Shown piece by piece: positions 17,273 to 25,661 of a DNA stretch of 64,000 bases. Made by a program: the position numbers and the translations under genes. Within the stretch, counting starts at the first letter, position 1, and each line of letters starts with the position of its first letter. The notes under the pieces are model-generated. The model worked only from the letters and a program-made list of their open reading frames with translations, made no database searches and was not told the DNA's origin. Source of the DNA: Corynebacterium confusum (lineage in GTDB: Bacteria > Actinomycetota > Actinomycetes > Mycobacteriales > Mycobacteriaceae); NCBI RefSeq assembly GCF_030408715.1, contig NZ_CP047202.1, forward strand, positions 2,275,907-2,339,906, written 5' to 3'.

Positions 17273-18997
17273 CTACAGCTTCCAGCTGGTGGCGTCGCTC
17301 TTTTCACCCCAGAAGCTGCGGTAGCGTGGGGAACTCTCCATGAGTTCCTCGTGGTTGCCGATAGACTCCACGGTGCCGGAGGGACTCATCATCACAATCT
17401 GGTCCGCGTCGCGGATGGTGTGCAGCCGGTGCGCAATGACGACGATGGTGCGCTCGGCAGAAAGCGTTTTCATACCGCGCATCACAAGGTGCTCATTCTG
17501 CACGTCTAGAGAGCTAGTCGCCTCATCAAGCAGCACGATCCGCGCGTCCTTCAGTAGCGCACGAGCGATGGAGACACGCTGACGCTCACCACCGGAGAGA
17601 TTCTGCCCGCCCTCGCTAATCAGGGTGTCAAACCCCTGCGGCAGCTGCCGGGCAATCTCGGTGACACCGGCCAACTCCGCTGCGCGGAGCACCTCCTCCC
17701 GCGTTGCATTGTGGCAGCCCAGGCGGATGTTTTCATACAGTGTGTCCTCGAAGAGGTACACGTATTGGAACACCATAGCCAGCGAATCCAACACCGCCCG
17801 GGAGCCAAGATCGCGAATATCCACACCACCGATACGGATGGTCCCCTGGTCAACGTCATAGAAGCGTGCCGCAAGTTTTAGCAAGGTGCTCTTGCCGCAG
17901 CCGCTGGGACCCACCAACGCAGTAGTAGTTCCGGGCGCCACGCGGAAACTCACGTCGCGGACCACTGGGGTGTTGGGTTCGTAGCCAAAGCCCACCCCAT
18001 CGAACTCGATGCCATAGTCGCGTGGCGCCGCCGGAACCGCAGGCTCCGGCAACACCCGCGCATCGAGGATCTTTTGGATCTCATCTAAGGTATTGCGCGC
18101 GGATTCCAAGCCCTCGCCGTAGGGTATGCCCGACATAGCAACGCGAGCCAGGATGAACACCAACACAATGACGCCAATGTAGGTGCCTGCTTCTAGCCAG
18201 TGGTTGAGAAGTAGCACGGTGGCCAGGGCATCAATGACCACGGTACCGACCATGATGATTAAAGCCAGACGACCCATGATCATCTCACCTGTCTTCTGGG
18301 TGTGCTGCTGGGCGCTAAGCTGCTCTCGAATCGAGGCGCGCACGGCGCGCTCCCCCAGCGAATCCGGCCCAGCCATGCGCAGCACCGGCTGCACCTGGGC
18401 GAACTCCAGCACCTCCGCGGCGCCGTGCTCGTTGCGCTCGCCCTTCTGGCGCTCTGCCACGCGGTACTGCCGCATTAGGCGGTTATAGGCGAACCACACC
18501 ACGGCAGCCACTGCAACGGTAACCAGCCCCAGCCGCCAGTCCACGGCGATGAGAAACACGCAAGCCAAACCGGCCGAGGCAGCACCGTGCAGCATGGGCC
18601 GCAGCATCATTGCCGGCGCGTTAGCGGCAAACAGCGCACCGCTGGTGGCTACAACACCGATCTGGCCGGCGCGATCTTCTTCAAAATAGCCCAGGGGTAG
18701 CTGTGCCGTGCGATCGGCGATAAGCCGGTGGATGCGCAGCACGTAATCATGCCCCAGGTCCTGGGCAATAACCTCAGTGGGCCAGTCTGCGGCGGCGTAG
18801 ACGAGGACGGAGATAATGATCCAGGGCAACCATGCTGCGGCCTGCGCGGGATCTTCGCTAAACAGCGTGTCCAAAAACAGTGCAATGAGGATAAGGCCAA
18901 TGGCCAACGCCACCGCGGAAATCCCAATTAGCGTAAGGACCAGCACCAGACGGCGACGATCAGCCGGACTGCCCAGTGAATAGAGCGTGCGGATCAT
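17273..18997 (-). CDS. ABC transporter ATPase-permease, YbtQ/IrtB-like half, module 2
   Basis: 574 aa from the ATG at 18997, which overlaps the partner's TAA by one base (TAATG); an upstream in-frame start at 19048 lies inside the partner gene and is rejected. Exporter-fold membrane domain, then ATPase with Walker A GPSGCGKST, signature LSGGERQRVSIARALL and Walker B VLLDEATSSLD. It forms the canonical-ATPase half of a heterodimer with the next gene. The predicted role is inner-membrane passage of a ferric siderophore, by similarity to YbtPQ/IrtAB. It is the last gene of the operon that starts with the acetyltransferase at 23427. Confidence 0.85.
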   Translation of the reverse strand: MIRTLYSLGSPADRRRLVLVLTLIGISAVALAIGLILIALFLDTLFSEDPAQAAAWLPWIIISVLVYAAADWPTEVIAQDLGHDYVLRIHRLIADRTAQLPLGYFEEDRAGQIGVVATSGALFAANAPAMMLRPMLHGAASAGLACVFLIAVDWRLGLVTVAVAAVVWFAYNRLMRQYRVAERQKGERNEHGAAEVLEFAQVQPVLRMAGPDSLGERAVRASIREQLSAQQHTQKTGEMIMGRLALIIMVGTVVIDALATVLLLNHWLEAGTYIGVIVLVFILARVAMSGIPYGEGLESARNTLDEIQKILDARVLPEPAVPAAPRDYGIEFDGVGFGYEPNTPVVRDVSFRVAPGTTTALVGPSGCGKSTLLKLAARFYDVDQGTIRIGGVDIRDLGSRAVLDSLAMVFQYVYLFEDTLYENIRLGCHNATREEVLRAAELAGVTEIARQLPQGFDTLISEGGQNLSGGERQRVSIARALLKDARIVLLDEATSSLDVQNEHLVMRGMKTLSAERTIVVIAHRLHTIRDADQIVMMSPSGTVESIGNHEELMESSPRYRSFWGEKSDATSWKL

Positions 18998-20763
18998 TAT
19001 TTTTCCTCCCCTTGGATGCCCGCCTGCGCGGTTTGGTAGCGTGCCCACATCGTGGCGTAGCCCTTGCCTGCCGCCACTAACTCTTCGTGAGTGCCTGCTT
19101 CGGTGACCTCACCGTTTTCCAGCATGAGGATCCGGTCAGCGCCGGTGATCGTGTGGAGCCGGTGTGCGATAACTACTAGCGTGCGCCCGGCCACCAGCTC
19201 GGTAATGGCCCGCTGGATCGCGGCCTCGGAGTCCGGATCCGCAAAAGCGGTGGCCTCATCCAACACGAGGATCGGCGCGTCGAGCAAGATGGACCGGGCA
19301 ATAGCCAGCCGCTGCTGCTCGCCACCGGAAAGCTGCGCGTCCTCTCCCACCACCGAGTCGTAGCCGCGCGGCAGATGGGTAATGCGCTCATGAATCTGGG
19401 CGGCGCGGGCGGCGCGAACCACGTCTGCGTCGGTGGCCTCCGGGTGAGCGAGGCGAATGTTATCCCGCACGCTCATCCGCATAAGGTAAGGGTCCTGGAA
19501 GACGAACCCTACCCTACGGTAGAGCTGGTCAGATCGGAGATCAGTACTAGGGACGCCACCAATGCGCACCGACCCCTCCGTGGGGTCTAATAGCCGGGGG
19601 ATGAGCGCGGCTAACGTGGACTTCCCCGAGCCGGAAGGTCCCACCACCGCAGTGATGCTGCCGGCGGTAAGTTTTTGGTTAATGCCGGAAAGCACCGGGG
19701 TGTCCGGCACGTAGGAGAAGCTTAAATCTTTCAACTCAATTCCGGCGTTTGCAGGCTCCCTGCCGCCAGCAGCGGGCGGCAATACCGGGATGTTGAAGAA
19801 CTCGGTGAGATCCGCCGCGGCAGCCTTCGCCTCCGAAAACATGATGTTAGTGCGCGAAAGCATAAGCAGAGGCGCGGCGATGTTGTTGATGAACAAAAAC
19901 GCTGCCAGCACATCGGCCACTGGTACGCCCGCAGACGTGATGAGCCACGGGCTGGCCGCGGCTACCACCAGCAGGCCAAACCCGGTGGAGGTGAAGATCT
20001 TCATCAAAGCGGTGGGGTGTACGGTGGCGTGCAACCACTCGCGATAGAACCCACCAAAACTCCGGGAACGACTAAGGAAAATGCTCTCGTCGTAGCCTTC
20101 CGGAACAAACACCTTGATAACCGGGATGCCGCGCACCAACTCTACGACGGCGGCGTCTAGCTGCTTCTGGCTGGACTTAAATTTCTCCGCCTTTTCTTGA
20201 AACTCGCGCATCATAAACGGCATGGTGGCCACTGCCAACAGCAGTGGTACCAGGCCCAGCAGGCCTATCCGCCAGTCCACCACGAACATGTATCCCAGGC
20301 TCAATAGCGGTACGAGTACACCGGCCGAATAATCGTGCGGCGCGTGGGCGATGAGCTGGTGGATCTTGGTGACGTCGTCTTCGATGTAGGTTTTCACAGT
20401 CCCCGAAGGTGTCCGCGTAAACCAAGACAGCGGGAGCCTACCCAGCTTGGTAATCTGCTGCTGGCGTAAGTGCTCGCCCAAAAGGCCGTCGGCCTGGTGG
20501 CTTACCTGGAGGCTCTTCACGGTTGCCTGTCCATGTAGGACGGTGGCCACCATGAGCGCCGCGACTAGCAGCCACAGCTTTGACGCATCTATCGGCTCTC
20601 CCTGGAAGGACAGCATTACGGTGCGCACCAGCTCAACCAGCACGATTACCGGCACCAGCGACAAAACCGCCGCCAGCACCGCCAATAGCAGCGACACCGT
20701 GATCTGCCGGTGGGCAGGTTGAGATATTTGCCTAAATGTAATGGGTGGTTTTTGTTCGGTCAT
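18997..20763 (-). CDS. ABC transporter ATPase-permease, YbtP/IrtA-like half, module 2
   Basis: 588 aa; ATG at 20763 with AGAGG upstream. Membrane domain about residues 15-310, then ATPase with Walker A GPSGSGKST, signature LSGGEQQRLAIARSIL and Walker B LVLDEATAFADPDSE. As in the module 1 homologue, the D-loop is ADPDSE rather than SALD. No siderophore-interacting domain is fused. It sits 27 bp downstream of a type II thioesterase gene, tying this transporter to NRPS chemistry. Confidence 0.86.
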   Translation of the reverse strand: MTEQKPPITFRQISQPAHRQITVSLLLAVLAAVLSLVPVIVLVELVRTVMLSFQGEPIDASKLWLLVAALMVATVLHGQATVKSLQVSHQADGLLGEHLRQQQITKLGRLPLSWFTRTPSGTVKTYIEDDVTKIHQLIAHAPHDYSAGVLVPLLSLGYMFVVDWRIGLLGLVPLLLAVATMPFMMREFQEKAEKFKSSQKQLDAAVVELVRGIPVIKVFVPEGYDESIFLSRSRSFGGFYREWLHATVHPTALMKIFTSTGFGLLVVAAASPWLITSAGVPVADVLAAFLFINNIAAPLLMLSRTNIMFSEAKAAAADLTEFFNIPVLPPAAGGREPANAGIELKDLSFSYVPDTPVLSGINQKLTAGSITAVVGPSGSGKSTLAALIPRLLDPTEGSVRIGGVPSTDLRSDQLYRRVGFVFQDPYLMRMSVRDNIRLAHPEATDADVVRAARAAQIHERITHLPRGYDSVVGEDAQLSGGEQQRLAIARSILLDAPILVLDEATAFADPDSEAAIQRAITELVAGRTLVVIAHRLHTITGADRILMLENGEVTEAGTHEELVAAGKGYATMWARYQTAQAGIQGEEK

Positions 20764-20790
20764 CGGGGCCTCTTTACTTAACAGTCACAA

Positions 20791-21576
20791 TCACGCATTG
20801 TTCCGCGCTAACCAGGCAGTGTTCCCAGTAATTCCCGCTAGAAAACCGGCAAGCAGGTCGAGGAACTCGGTTCCAGTATCGAGCGGGAAGAAATGCCCAC
20901 CCGGCAGGACCTTCAGTTCAAAACTACCGCTGGTAAAATTTTCCCACCGGGAAAGCATCTCTGGGCTGACAGCTGGGTCGCTATCCCCCGCCAATGCCAG
21001 CACAGGAGAGCGAAGCACCGTGGTTGCATGGTGAAAGCCCTCGTGTAACACATAATCGCGACGAATGTCAGCGAGCAGCAGCTTCATCACATCATCATTG
21101 GCAAGGATCTCAGGTGGTGTGCCACCTACCTTCTCAAACTCCCTGCGCAGCGCACCGAACCCCATTGACGAGTGGTATTCCCCAGGCACGGTTTCTCCGG
21201 GCGCCTGCCGTGCGGCCACCACCACGGCTTCCGGTATAGTGGGCCGATGCATCTGCTGCAGGCAGGCAGCAACCTGGTAGGCCAGCGCTGCCCCCATGGA
21301 GTGGCCGTACAACGCAATCGGCGCGCCCGCCGCCAGATCTACTATCTCGGTTGCGCACATATCGGCGAGCTTGTCAAAGTCGCTTACCCATTTCTCTCGG
21401 CGACGGGTTGCCTTTCCGGGAAGCTCCACCGGCACCACGTCAATGCTTGGGTTGACCCCCACCCATCCACGATAGACGGAAGCGCTGCCTCCTGCGTGAT
21501 GGAAGCAAAACAAGAGGGTTCCAGTGCGATGTCCGGCCACAAACGGAAAGACTCCCTCGCAGCTGATTTCTGTCAT
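20791..21576 (-). CDS. Type II (editing) thioesterase for an NRPS, YbtT-like
   Basis: 261 aa alpha/beta hydrolase. It has HHAGGSASVYRGW near the N-terminus, nucleophile Ser93 in LYGHSMGAALAY, the acid in LAGDSDPAVS, and the histidine in LPGGHFFPLD. Family role: it removes misloaded acyl groups from carrier domains of NRPS/PKS lines. The matching assembly line here is the truncated NRPS at 12026-14330. The start overlaps the glycosyltransferase stop by ATGA. Its survival next to tailoring genes implies a biosynthetic role, now or recently. Confidence 0.9.
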   Translation of the reverse strand: MTEISCEGVFPFVAGHRTGTLLFCFHHAGGSASVYRGWVGVNPSIDVVPVELPGKATRRREKWVSDFDKLADMCATEIVDLAAGAPIALYGHSMGAALAYQVAACLQQMHRPTIPEAVVVAARQAPGETVPGEYHSSMGFGALRREFEKVGGTPPEILANDDVMKLLLADIRRDYVLHEGFHHATTVLRSPVLALAGDSDPAVSPEMLSRWENFTSGSFELKVLPGGHFFPLDTGTEFLDLLAGFLAGITGNTAWLARNNA

Positions 21577-22790
21577 TTTTCGCCTTTCGCTAGGTCGGAC
21601 TGATTAAGCACGATTTCTACTGCTGCGACGGTACCCGGGTCTGTGGCAAGCAACTCGGGCATCCTGCGGGCTGCGGAGTCGTATGCTCCACTTACCAAAT
21701 CGGCAATTCCGGCGGCCAGGGACTGGGCACTCAGTTCGCCTCGCTGGGCGTCAATATAGTTCGGCCCGGCACCGTTTCGACAAACTGCGTTGGCATGGAA
21801 GTGTTGGTCACCACCGAATGCAACCGCAAGGCACGGCTTGCCGGCGCGCAGGATCGCCCCGGTGGTGCCCAGTGAGCCGTGGCAGATGCCTGCACGGCAC
21901 CACGGAAGCACAGTCGCGAACGGGACCCGGGCGACGGTGAGGATTCCTTCTCTCACACCAGGCTCATGATCGGGATCGACGATTATCGCCCGCAGACCAT
22001 GCTCGATGCACGCGTCTCGAGTCCATCGTTGAAGGTCATAAACGCGATCTGAGACCATACTCCCAAAGCTTGCCAGAACCGGGGCCGAGCCGGCAGCCAC
22101 AAACTCCTCGACTGCTGGGTCTAGGGCGAGTTCACTGTGGTGCGGGTCAAGCCACTCGCCAGTGACGTGAATGTGGTTTTTCCATTCCGGCGCCGGCGGA
22201 CTCAACGCGGGACTGAATTGGTAGATCGTGGTTGGTGGAGAGGAGAGCGCTCGCTGACGCAGCCCCAACCTACGGCGCCATGCCGCTATCACTGGGCGCA
22301 TCGCCCAAGCCATCAGAGTATTGGACATCCAGTGGGTGACCAGAGCTCCGACAGAGCCGTCCAGTTTTCGCGGATCCACGAGGCTGTAACGGAGGCAGGG
22401 TTCGGTAGGGAAAACCTGCACCCGAACGCTGGGGACTCCGCGTGCAGCCCCTAACAACCGAGCAACTTCACTGAATTGGGTGTACATGACCACGTCAACG
22501 CCATCCATGGCATGCTCTAACACATCGAAAACGTGGGCGTCAGATATCATCTCACGGATACCTAAGACAGTGTCCATCATGCCTTTACTATCGCCCAAAA
22601 GGCGCTTCATTAACGCCCGGTAATCACCGGGTAACTCGATGTAGTCCACCCCGTTTGCACGAAAACTCCCGCCGAATTCGCTAAACCCAGCCAAAACAAA
22701 CTGGTGGCCACGATCTCGAAGTGCGACACCAAGGTGCGCAAATGGCAGCATATCACCCTCAGAACCCAGGACGACCGCGAGAACTTTCAC
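21573..22790 (-). CDS. GT1-family (UGT/IroB-like) glycosyltransferase
   Basis: 405 aa from the GTG at 22790, 7 bp after the acetyltransferase stop, beginning with the family-typical VKVLAVVLGSEGDMLPF; the open frame further upstream lies in the previous gene. The C-terminal nucleotide-sugar domain has ICHGSLGTTGAILRAGKP and FGGDQHFHANAV, the signature of GT1 enzymes acting on small lipophilic or aromatic acceptors (macrolide, sterol and IroB-type enterobactin glucosyltransferases). Being in one operon with an NRPS thioesterase and a siderophore transporter, it is a candidate for glycosylating the siderophore (inference). Acceptor and sugar are unknown. Confidence 0.83.
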   Translation of the reverse strand: MKVLAVVLGSEGDMLPFAHLGVALRDRGHQFVLAGFSEFGGSFRANGVDYIELPGDYRALMKRLLGDSKGMMDTVLGIREMISDAHVFDVLEHAMDGVDVVMYTQFSEVARLLGAARGVPSVRVQVFPTEPCLRYSLVDPRKLDGSVGALVTHWMSNTLMAWAMRPVIAAWRRRLGLRQRALSSPPTTIYQFSPALSPPAPEWKNHIHVTGEWLDPHHSELALDPAVEEFVAAGSAPVLASFGSMVSDRVYDLQRWTRDACIEHGLRAIIVDPDHEPGVREGILTVARVPFATVLPWCRAGICHGSLGTTGAILRAGKPCLAVAFGGDQHFHANAVCRNGAGPNYIDAQRGELSAQSLAAGIADLVSGAYDSAARRMPELLATDPGTVAAVEIVLNQSDLAKGEK

Positions 22791-22797
22791 AGCCGTC

Positions 22798-23427
22798 TCA
22801 ATCCGTAATCCAACTAGGCCACTCAGGAACCCAAGACTCCCCCATGAGCTTATCTTCCGGGCCAATATCACGAATGACTCGGCACGGATTACCGGCTGCG
22901 AGTACCATGGGCGGAATATCTCTTGTCACAACACTGCCAGCACCAATTACTGCACCATGCCCAATCGTGACACCCGCAGTTACCGTGCAATTGCCACCAA
23001 GCCACACATGGTCTTGTATGGTGATCGCACCCCCGGTACACACCATGTATTGCCGCTCTACGGGGTCTAAGGCGTGATTGCCAGCAAAGAAGGAACACCA
23101 TGGACCAACCATGACCTCATTGCCGAATGTCACCGGGGCCATATCAAGTACCGTCGTTCCTCGATTGAAGGTCACGCCATCTCCGACCTTGATTTTCGAG
23201 CCATATTGGACATGAAATGGCAGGAAAACCATTAAGCGCTCCCCCAGTTCACCAAGCAGGTCTGCCATCACTGCCTGCTTCTCCGCTGTTTGAAGTGGAC
23301 GAAGCTGGTTGAGATCGTGACACTTCTCCGCCGCCTCCATCATCTCGTAATAGAGATCCGGGTCCTCAATAGGGCGGAAGGGCTGACCGCAGAGAATCTT
23401 ATCTTCGATTTGCTCTCGAGAATCCAT
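22798..23427 (-). CDS. Sugar O-acetyltransferase (maltose/galactoside acetyltransferase family)
   Basis: 209 aa from the ATG at 23427, which has a strong site (AAAGGAGTATCC). The N-terminal Mac domain (DSREQIEDKILCGQPFRPI) is followed by a left-handed beta-helix of hexapeptide repeats, with the catalytic histidine region FFAGNHALDPVERQ and the end LAAGNPCRVIRDIG. It transfers acetyl from acetyl-CoA to a sugar hydroxyl. First gene of the operon acetyltransferase-glycosyltransferase-thioesterase-YbtP-YbtQ. Adjacent to the glycosyltransferase, it could acetylate the sugar placed by that enzyme, although the family is often a general detoxifying acetylase. Confidence 0.88.
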   Translation of the reverse strand: MDSREQIEDKILCGQPFRPIEDPDLYYEMMEAAEKCHDLNQLRPLQTAEKQAVMADLLGELGERLMVFLPFHVQYGSKIKVGDGVTFNRGTTVLDMAPVTFGNEVMVGPWCSFFAGNHALDPVERQYMVCTGGAITIQDHVWLGGNCTVTAGVTIGHGAVIGAGSVVTRDIPPMVLAAGNPCRVIRDIGPEDKLMGESWVPEWPSWITD

Positions 23428-23838
23428 GGATACTCCTTTGTGCTTGAGAGGCGCGAGCCACAATACGAATTACGGTCAGCCACGCGGTTTGACCCTGACT
23501 AGTCGGAATACCCAGATTCTTAGCTCACACTTGGTAGCTTACAGGCCTTCGACTTAATTGTCAAGCATGCCATGCCTAATTATGGTATGCTCAACTTTGC
23601 AGCAACCTGCAGCGTCGCCGCCGATCAGCCGACCTGTGCAGCCCTCTCCTGCGGGGCGCTGTGCACGACCCGGTGCCGCTAGACATACATCATTTTCTAA
23701 GGATTAGTTGGCACTACCCCAGGCGCTTGCTCCGTGGACCACAATGCATCGTTCGCGGGCAATAATCGGTTTTCCTTCTGCGGTAGGAGAATCGGTGCGC
23801 CGTCTAATAGACCGTTGACGTATATCCAGGGATGAATC
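23428..23838. other. 411-bp divergent intergenic region
   Basis: It separates the minus-strand tailoring/transport operon from the plus-strand ABC-2 exporter. It holds the operator-like inverted repeat and minus-strand promoter listed separately at 23535-23591. Nothing resembling a DtxR box is seen. The stretch 23600-23830 contains no supportable ORF; open frames there are shadows. Confidence 0.6.
23535..23591 (-). promoter_or_regulatory. Minus-strand promoter overlapped by an operator-like inverted repeat
   Basis: On the minus strand, TTGACA (about 23558-23563) is followed after 17 bp by TAAGCT (about 23535-23540), a plausible -35/-10 pair about 110 bp upstream of the acetyltransferase. Immediately upstream lie arms AGCATGCCAT (23564-23573) and ATGGTATGCT (23582-23591), 9 of 10 complementary with an 8-bp spacer. 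This is the size expected for a TetR- or GntR-type dimer. No regulator gene is present nearby. Confidence 0.5.
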
Positions 23839-24903
23839 ATGAAAGAAAACCCCACCACGGCAACCGCTAGCGGTGACCCCAGCGCCACCGCAGTCCCCTC
23901 AACCAGCGCCCACGCAAAAGGCCGCGACCTGGTGCTTGATGTCCAAGATCTGCGATGTAGCCTGGGAAAAGTCAAGAAGCGAACGGAAATCCTGCGCGGT
24001 GTGACCCTCGCCATTCCGCGCGGGGGCATCCTCGCCGTCCTAGGCGCCAATGGTGCCGGCAAGACAACCTTGGTCAATGTCCTTTCCACGCTGCTGCCCG
24101 CCACGGGCGGAACCGCCATCATCGATGGCCACAACTTAGCCACGGATCCTTCCAAGGTGCGCGCTTCCATCGCGCTGACCGGGCAATACGCCGCAGTGGA
24201 TGAGGAGCTTACCGGCAAGGAAAACCTCATCTTCTTTGGCCGCCTGGCAGGGCTTAAAGCTAGCGATGCGAAGGCCCGCGCCGCGGAACTTCTTGAGCGC
24301 TTCGATCTGGTTGGCGCCGCCGACCGCCTGGTTTCGGCATACTCGGGCGGCATGCGCCGGCGGTTAGATATCGCCGCCTCCCTCACTGTCCCGCCCGCGC
24401 TGCTGTTCCTCGACGAGCCGACCACGGGCCTCGACCCCGCCGCGCGCAGCTCCGTGTGGGATACCGTCCGCGGGCTGGCGGCCGACGGCACCTCGATCCT
24501 GCTTACTACCCAATACCTGGAAGAAGCTGACCAGCTCGCAGACCGCGTCGCCGTGCTCGCCGGAGGCAAGGTGCTCGACGAAGGCACCCCCGCCGAGCTC
24601 AAGGACCGCTATGGCACCACGGTGTGCCTCATCACGATGTCTAGCCCGGACGATGCCGCACGCCTCACCCACACCTTGCAAGAACACCGCATCGACTGCC
24701 GCCAAGAGGACACCGTATTGCGCGTCGATGCGCCCGATGGCCACCGCACCCTAGTCCGGGCGCTGGCCTTGTGGGATGGCGACGACACCTCGGTCGCGGA
24801 CGTCTCCTTGGTTCCGCCCTCCTTGGACGATGTCTACTTCGCTATCGCCGGGTCCGGCGACATCGCGCAGCAGGCTCCCCACACCGGTGGAGGCTCCCAG
24901 TGA
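23839..24903 (+). CDS. ABC-2 exporter ATPase, DrrA family
   Basis: 354 aa. After a low-complexity N-terminus of about 28 residues comes an ATPase with Walker A GANGAGKTT (69-77), signature YSGGMRRRLDIAASL and Walker B LLFLDEPTTGLD, then the C-terminal extension of the daunorubicin-resistance (DrrA) type. It energises the two permeases encoded next, with a GTGA overlap. Likely role: drug, glycolipid or siderophore export. In this island, export of the siderophore is possible but nothing in the sequence proves it. It appears higher in GC than the rest of the island, so it may have a separate origin. Confidence 0.9.
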   Translation: MKENPTTATASGDPSATAVPSTSAHAKGRDLVLDVQDLRCSLGKVKKRTEILRGVTLAIPRGGILAVLGANGAGKTTLVNVLSTLLPATGGTAIIDGHNLATDPSKVRASIALTGQYAAVDEELTGKENLIFFGRLAGLKASDAKARAAELLERFDLVGAADRLVSAYSGGMRRRLDIAASLTVPPALLFLDEPTTGLDPAARSSVWDTVRGLAADGTSILLTTQYLEEADQLADRVAVLAGGKVLDEGTPAELKDRYGTTVCLITMSSPDDAARLTHTLQEHRIDCRQEDTVLRVDAPDGHRTLVRALALWDGDDTSVADVSLVPPSLDDVYFAIAGSGDIAQQAPHTGGGSQ

Positions 24904-25661
24904 ACGCGCTCGGAGCAGTCGCTGCCTCGTGGCACCGCAATGTCCTGCGCACCGTCCGCAACAAGGCCGTAATGGTTTCCGCCGTGGCAATACCCAGCCT
25001 GTTCATGGTCATCTTTTACGCCACCTTCGCCAAGGCTTCGACGGAACTCGGCATCGATTACGCCGCCTTCCTCCTGCCCGCCGGCGTTATTCAGGCGATT
25101 GTGTTCGCCGCCGGGGGCTCCTCCTTGGCGATTACGCGTGACGCCGAAAACGGCATCCACGACCGCATCCGCGCCACCGGGACGCCCGCCTGGGCCACGG
25201 TCGTCGGCCGGCTGCTGGCAGATCTCACCCGCGCCGCGTGGTCGTGCAGCATCGTCGTCCTCACCACGATCCTGCTCGGTGCCCGCTACGCTGCCGGACC
25301 GGGTCGTATTATCCTTACCATCGCCCTTTTCGCCGCCCTCACCATCATCCTCTCCGCGTTTATCGATGGCTCCTGCCTGTTGGCCCCCAAGCCCACCTCG
25401 GCGTCCTTGCTCTTCCAAAACCTCGTGCTGGTCATGGTGATGTTCTCCACCGCATTCGTGCCTGCGGATGCGCTGCCCGGCGGCATTGGCCCCATCATCC
25501 GGCACGTACCGCTATCTCCCATCTTGGACACCGCCCGCAACCTACTAGGTGGCGCTGCCCTGGGGGCGCGCGGAGTCGAAGCACTGTGCTGGCTCATCGC
25601 CATGACCGTCGTTGGCGTATGGGGCTTTATCACCGCTTTCCAGGGGAGGAAACATGACTAA
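24900..25661 (+). CDS. ABC-2 type permease (DrrB-like), first
   Basis: 253 aa from the GTG at 24900, which overlaps the ATPase stop (GTGA). The ABC-2 membrane layout has six hydrophobic segments, with the family-typical SLAITRDAENGIHDRIRATG coupling region after the second. It pairs with the following permease to form a heterodimeric channel driven by the DrrA-type ATPase. An open frame reading further upstream is a shadow of the ATPase gene. Confidence 0.87.
   Translation: MNALGAVAASWHRNVLRTVRNKAVMVSAVAIPSLFMVIFYATFAKASTELGIDYAAFLLPAGVIQAIVFAAGGSSLAITRDAENGIHDRIRATGTPAWATVVGRLLADLTRAAWSCSIVVLTTILLGARYAAGPGRIILTIALFAALTIILSAFIDGSCLLAPKPTSASLLFQNLVLVMVMFSTAFVPADALPGGIGPIIRHVPLSPILDTARNLLGGAALGARGVEALCWLIAMTVVGVWGFITAFQGRKHD

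Noticed and set aside
25612..25653. Longer start for the second ABC-2 permease
   Set aside because: It lies inside the first permease gene; the ATG at 25654 has a strong ribosome site.
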